NCBI RefSeq assembly: GCF_000337675.1
Contig: NZ_AOIB01000021.1
Location: 99,135-163,134 of the forward strand
DNA: 64,000 nucleotides
Source: Natronococcus amylolyticus DSM 10524
GTDB taxonomy: Archaea; Halobacteriota; Halobacteria; Halobacteriales; Natrialbaceae
Reading direction: 5' to 3'
Translations under genes and position numbers: made by a program
Shown here: positions 61,418-64,000 of the stretch, one piece after another
Numbering within the stretch: position 1 is the first letter of the stretch
How the letters are laid out: the number at the start of each line of letters is the position of its first letter
Notes under the pieces: generated by a model
What the model was told of the DNA's origin: nothing
Databases searched by the model: none
What the model saw: only the letters and a program-made list of their open reading frames with translations

Positions 61418-62113
61418 ATGGTCGCAGTCACGATCTGGAACGAGTTCCGACACGAGCAGGAGGACGAGGACGCCGCCGCAGTCTACCCCGACGGGATCCA
61501 CGAGGCCCTCGCGGGCGTCCTCGAGGACGACCACGAGGTGCGGACGGCCACCCTCGACGAGCCCGAACACGGGCTCACCGAGGACGTCCTCGAGTCGACC
61601 GACGTCCTGTTCTGGTGGGGCCACATCGCCCACGACGAGGTCGACGACGAGATCGTCGACCGCGTCCAGGAGCGCGTCCTCGAGGGGATGGGGCTGATCG
61701 TCCTCCACTCCGGCCACTTCTCGAAGGTCTTCAAACGACTCATGGGGACGACCTGTAACCTCCAGTGGCGCGAGGACGGCGGTCAGGAGCGGCTGTGGGT
61801 CGTTGATCCCGGCCACCCGATCGCCGACGGGCTCGAGGAGTCGATCGAGCTCCCGACGACGGAGATGTACGGCGAACCCTTCGACGTCCCCGAACCCGAC
61901 CGCCTCGTCTTCACGAGCTGGTTCGAGGGCGGCGAGGTGTTCCGCAGCGGCTGCTGCTACCGGCGCGGGAACGGCCGGATCTTCTACTTCCGACCGGGCC
62001 ACGAGACCTACCCGATCTACGAAGACGAGGAGATCCAGCGGGTCCTCCGGAACGCGGTCGACTGGGCGAGCCCGACGGCGGGCTCGCCGCGGACGTTCGG
62101 CGAGCGCGAGTGA
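61418..62113 (+). CDS. ThuA-like (trehalose utilisation) protein
   Basis: 231 aa. GAT1-like flavodoxin fold: [34 protein letters not shown], then [39 protein letters not shown], and [34 protein letters not shown], the typical ThuA end. ThuA proteins act with Gfo/Idh oxidoreductases in sugar oxidation; the divergent neighbour fits. ATG 61418. Substrate uncertain. Confidence 0.87.
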   Translation: MVAVTIWNEFRHEQEDEDAAAVYPDGIHEALAGVLEDDHEVRTATLDEPEHGLTEDVLESTDVLFWWGHIAHDEVDDEIVDRVQERVLEGMGLIVLHSGHFSKVFKRLMGTTCNLQWREDGGQERLWVVDPGHPIADGLEESIELPTTEMYGEPFDVPEPDRLVFTSWFEGGEVFRSGCCYRRGNGRIFYFRPGHETYPIYEDEEIQRVLRNAVDWASPTAGSPRTFGERE

Positions 62114-62149
62114 GGGTGCCGATGCTGGATCGAATCGGCTCGAGCCCCG

Positions 62150-63001
62150 CTACAGCTCCTGGCGGCCCTCGTCAGTGATTACGCTCTCGAGCAACCCGAT
62201 CGGCGTCGCGTCGTAGGAGGGATTCTCGATCGCGAACCCCTCGGCCGGCTCGGACATGACTTCGCTTCCCGGTCGGTACTCGTTCTCGAAGACGAACCCC
62301 TCTTCGACGATCTTCGAGGCCGAGCCGACGACGGTGACCGGAACATCGAGCTGGGCCGCCGTCGCGGCGATGGGGAAGGTTCCGACCCGGTTGTACAGCG
62401 TCTCGTCGACGATACAGTCCATCCCGACGAGCACCCGGTCGCAGTCCTCGAGGTAGAGCCCGTGGGCGCTGTCGGTGATCAGCGTCGCGTCGACGCCCTC
62501 GAGATCGGCGAGCGTCCGGGCGGTCTTCCGGCCGATGTAGCGCGGGCGGGCCTCGGTGATGTAGACGTCGAACTCCTTGCCGGCGTCGACGGCCCGCTCT
62601 AGGGCCTCGAGTACCGTCGAGGAGTAGTCGTGGGTCAGCAGTGTGGCGCCGTCAGTAAGGTAGGAAACGGCGTTCTCGGCGGCCAGATCCTTGCCGGCTT
62701 CGACCCTGGAGACGACGGCGTCGATCCGTTCCTGAGTCAGCTGCTTCGCTTCGTCGACGGTGTCGACATCCGCTTCGGTGACGTCGCCGACGACCTCGCG
62801 GACGGCGTTCTGTAGCGAGGCGTGAGAGGGGTTCGCCCGACGAAGCACCGAGCCGTTCTGCTCGAGGGCGCGCTCGTACTCCTCGAGCGTGGCGAACTCC
62901 CGCTCGAGCAGCTCCTCGAGCGCTCGCGTCGCGTTTACGGCAACCACCGAGGAGCTGTGCGTCTGCAGGTCCTTGATCTCCTCGACCGTCTCGTCGATCA
63001 T
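62150..63001 (-). CDS. eIF2B-alpha/R15P-isomerase superfamily protein without the isomerase Cys
   Basis: 283 aa. Family segments: helical N-terminal domain to about 105, TLLTHDYSSTVLEALERAV, FDVYITEARPRYIGRKTARTLADLEGVDATLITDSAH, DRVLVGMDCIV and NRVGTFPIAATAAQLDVPVTVVGSASKI. In ribose-1,5-bisphosphate isomerases a Cys follows TH; here it is Asp125 (THDYSSTV), the pattern seen in eIF2B regulatory subunits. The Asp in GMD (D194) is kept. So a translation-factor-like or other role is likelier than the isomerase. Start ATG 63001. Confidence 0.82.
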   Translation of the reverse strand: MIDETVEEIKDLQTHSSSVVAVNATRALEELLEREFATLEEYERALEQNGSVLRRANPSHASLQNAVREVVGDVTEADVDTVDEAKQLTQERIDAVVSRVEAGKDLAAENAVSYLTDGATLLTHDYSSTVLEALERAVDAGKEFDVYITEARPRYIGRKTARTLADLEGVDATLITDSAHGLYLEDCDRVLVGMDCIVDETLYNRVGTFPIAATAAQLDVPVTVVGSASKIVEEGFVFENEYRPGSEVMSEPAEGFAIENPSYDATPIGLLESVITDEGRQEL

Positions 63002-63078
63002 ACCTCTACGGATTCCCGTAACCGCAAAAGGTGTTCCGGGTGTCTCGCGGGCCGACGGCGGGACGGAGTGGGCGCTCG

Positions 63079-63396
63079 TCAGTCGAACTCGAAGATCCGA
63101 ACCAGTTCGTTCGCGATGCGCTCGCGGAACTCCTCGAGGACGGTATCGAACTGCTCGGGGTCGCCGACCGCGGCCCGAACCGTCTCGACGCGCTCCTCGG
63201 GGAGGTCGATCCGGAACTCCTCCTCGCCGAGGTAGACGGGCTCGCTCTCGCTCAAGACCTTTCGATCGATCGCGCGGAGGATCTCGGAGTCGTATCGGCC
63301 GTGGAGCTGGTTGTACGCGTTCGAGTACGCCGTCTCGAGCTCCTCGAAGTAGTGGACGTACTTCTCGTCGAACTTCTCGGGGTCGAACTCGGTCAT
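63079..63396 (-). CDS. DUF5783-like haloarchaeal protein
   Basis: 105 aa: MTEFDPEKFDEKYVHYFEELETAYSNAYNQLHGRYDSEILRAIDRKVLSESEPVYLGEEEFRIDLPEERVETVRA. Helical N-terminus, then beta elements. It matches a conserved haloarchaeal family (DUF5783 from memory) with unknown role. No Cys or TM. Start ATG 63396; in the same direction as the eIF2B-like gene, 77 bp upstream. Confidence 0.7.
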   Translation of the reverse strand: MTEFDPEKFDEKYVHYFEELETAYSNAYNQLHGRYDSEILRAIDRKVLSESEPVYLGEEEFRIDLPEERVETVRAAVGDPEQFDTVLEEFRERIANELVRIFEFD

Positions 63397-63504
63397 ATCC
63401 CCTCGTCGGGCAGCGAGTCGGTAAACGGTTCGGAAGACCGCTTCGACGTCGATCCCGTGAGCGCGTCCCGTAGGCTTACGTCTTCGAACTCCCTAGAGCC
63501 GTCG

Positions 63505-63828
63505 ATGAGCGTCACCGTCCGCTACACCTGTCCCCACTGCGACGCGGTCCACAGCCTCGAGCGCCCGCCGGATCTCGCCGACCGCTCGGTCACGAAACTC
63601 GCACAGCCGGGCTGGGAGTACGCCGACCCCGACGACCCCGACCGAGAGGCCGCCGACGGGATCGCCTTCGTCTGCGGCGAGGACGGCCCGACGACCGATC
63701 TCGAGGGCGACCCGGTCGAGGGCTGTGGCCGCCCGTTCTACCTCAACTTCGTTCGGTACGAACACGGAGTCGAGCTCGAGCCCGATCCGCCGACGTACGG
63801 CGGTCCACGGTTCGATTTTAATGCGTAA
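63505..63828 (+). CDS. Zinc-ribbon protein
   Basis: 107 aa, ATG 63505. The N-terminal CPHCDAVHSLERP and a second pair C(GED...)C and C(GRPFY) form a probable zinc site: YTCPHCDAVHS, FVCGEDG, EGCGRPFYLNF. Otherwise acidic. Function unknown. A nested hairpin element begins 32 bp after the stop. Confidence 0.65.
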   Translation: MSVTVRYTCPHCDAVHSLERPPDLADRSVTKLAQPGWEYADPDDPDREAADGIAFVCGEDGPTTDLEGDPVEGCGRPFYLNFVRYEHGVELEPDPPTYGGPRFDFNA

Positions 63829-63859
63829 ACTCCCCGGCCGAACCGTTACGCACATCGAA

Positions 63860-63920
63860 CTTTTTTACCGGGAGCATCGGCTGACGCCTTTGGCGTCAGC
63901 CTCAACCCCCGGCAAAAAAC
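63860..63920 (+). repeat. Nested inverted repeat after the zinc-ribbon gene
   Basis: Inner perfect hairpin GGCTGACGCC-TTT-GGCGTCAGCC (63879-63901). Outer arms are cttttttaccggg (63860-63872) and ccggcaaaaaac (63908-63920), with a few mismatches. A gatgaaaaaagg tail follows. Same layout as 9260-9334. Confidence 0.6.
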
Positions 63921-64000
63921 TTCGATGAAAAAAGGCCGCCGTCGCGGGGTTTCACCCCGCTCCGGCGGTGAACCGTTCGCTTCGCTCACGGATGCTCGGC
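63921..64000. other. Terminal spacer with further short palindromes
   Basis: Contains gcggggtttcaccccgc (63945-63961), a hairpin of GCGGGG/CCCCGC, and a cgttcgcttcgctcacgg motif of the sort also seen at 9360-9430. No gene is visible before the window ends. Confidence 0.4.

Overview
This window comes from a halophilic archaeon (class Halobacteria). Support: high GC with Asp/Glu-rich proteins, leaderless genes behind archaeal TATA boxes, twin-arginine signals followed by lipoboxes, archaeal proteasome, RNase P and SBDS genes, and small protein families known only from haloarchaea. A complete methylaspartate-cycle cluster next to urease and urea-transport operons fits members of the Natrialbales or Haloarcula-like genera; genus cannot be fixed from sequence alone.

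Layout. 1-9.3 kb: one-carbon genes (folD, glyA), a Tat-exported beta-lactamase-fold hydrolase, an APC permease, a CHAT-type cysteine peptidase candidate and the regulator tbsP. 9.5-12.9 kb: the archaeal information-processing operon rnp3 - methyltransferase - rnp2 - psmA - SBDS, without exosome genes. 13-24.3 kb: hflX, a beta-propeller lipoprotein, a thiolase-like/OB-fold pair lacking the expected cysteines, a RecB/YprB-like nuclease, a HalOD1 protein, a Tat-exported beta-helix protein, tRNA-Thr, GNAT, CBS and GTP cyclohydrolase III genes. 24.4-31.1 kb: the methylaspartate cycle module, mct on the minus strand diverging from glmS-glmE-mal-mch-citE on the plus strand. 31.3-44.2 kb: small proteins, tRNA-Ser, UDG, Mrp, TRIC channel, UPF0179, HxlR regulator, penicillin acylase, membrane proteins, aldo/keto reductase and Mn-pyrophosphatase. 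44.9-57.3 kb: a urea utilisation island, with ureBCAGDEF and a metal-binding lipoprotein on the minus strand and urtABCDE on the plus strand. 57.3-64 kb: HTH-CBS regulator, UPF0212, psmB, Gfo/Idh oxidoreductase, ThuA-like protein, an eIF2B-like protein and small zinc-ribbon proteins.

How it works together. The methylaspartate module would convert glutamate through methylaspartate and mesaconate to methylmalyl-CoA, then glyoxylate and propionyl-CoA, giving an anaplerotic route for acetyl-CoA growth. The urea island imports urea by an ABC system and hydrolyses it with Ni-urease to supply ammonia.

The most unusual non-coding signal lies at both tRNA genes. Downstream of tRNA-Thr and tRNA-Ser there are extra copies of the exact 3'-terminal 21-22 nt of that tRNA, each followed by an inverted partial T-arm, so that tRNA-derived palindromes sit in the trailers. 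Other items worth attention are two nested-hairpin intergenic elements, a lone CHAT protein, an inserted beta-rich domain in a metal-binding lipoprotein, and a thiolase with Ser in place of the nucleophilic Cys. All functional calls rest on reading motifs by eye; no database search was run.
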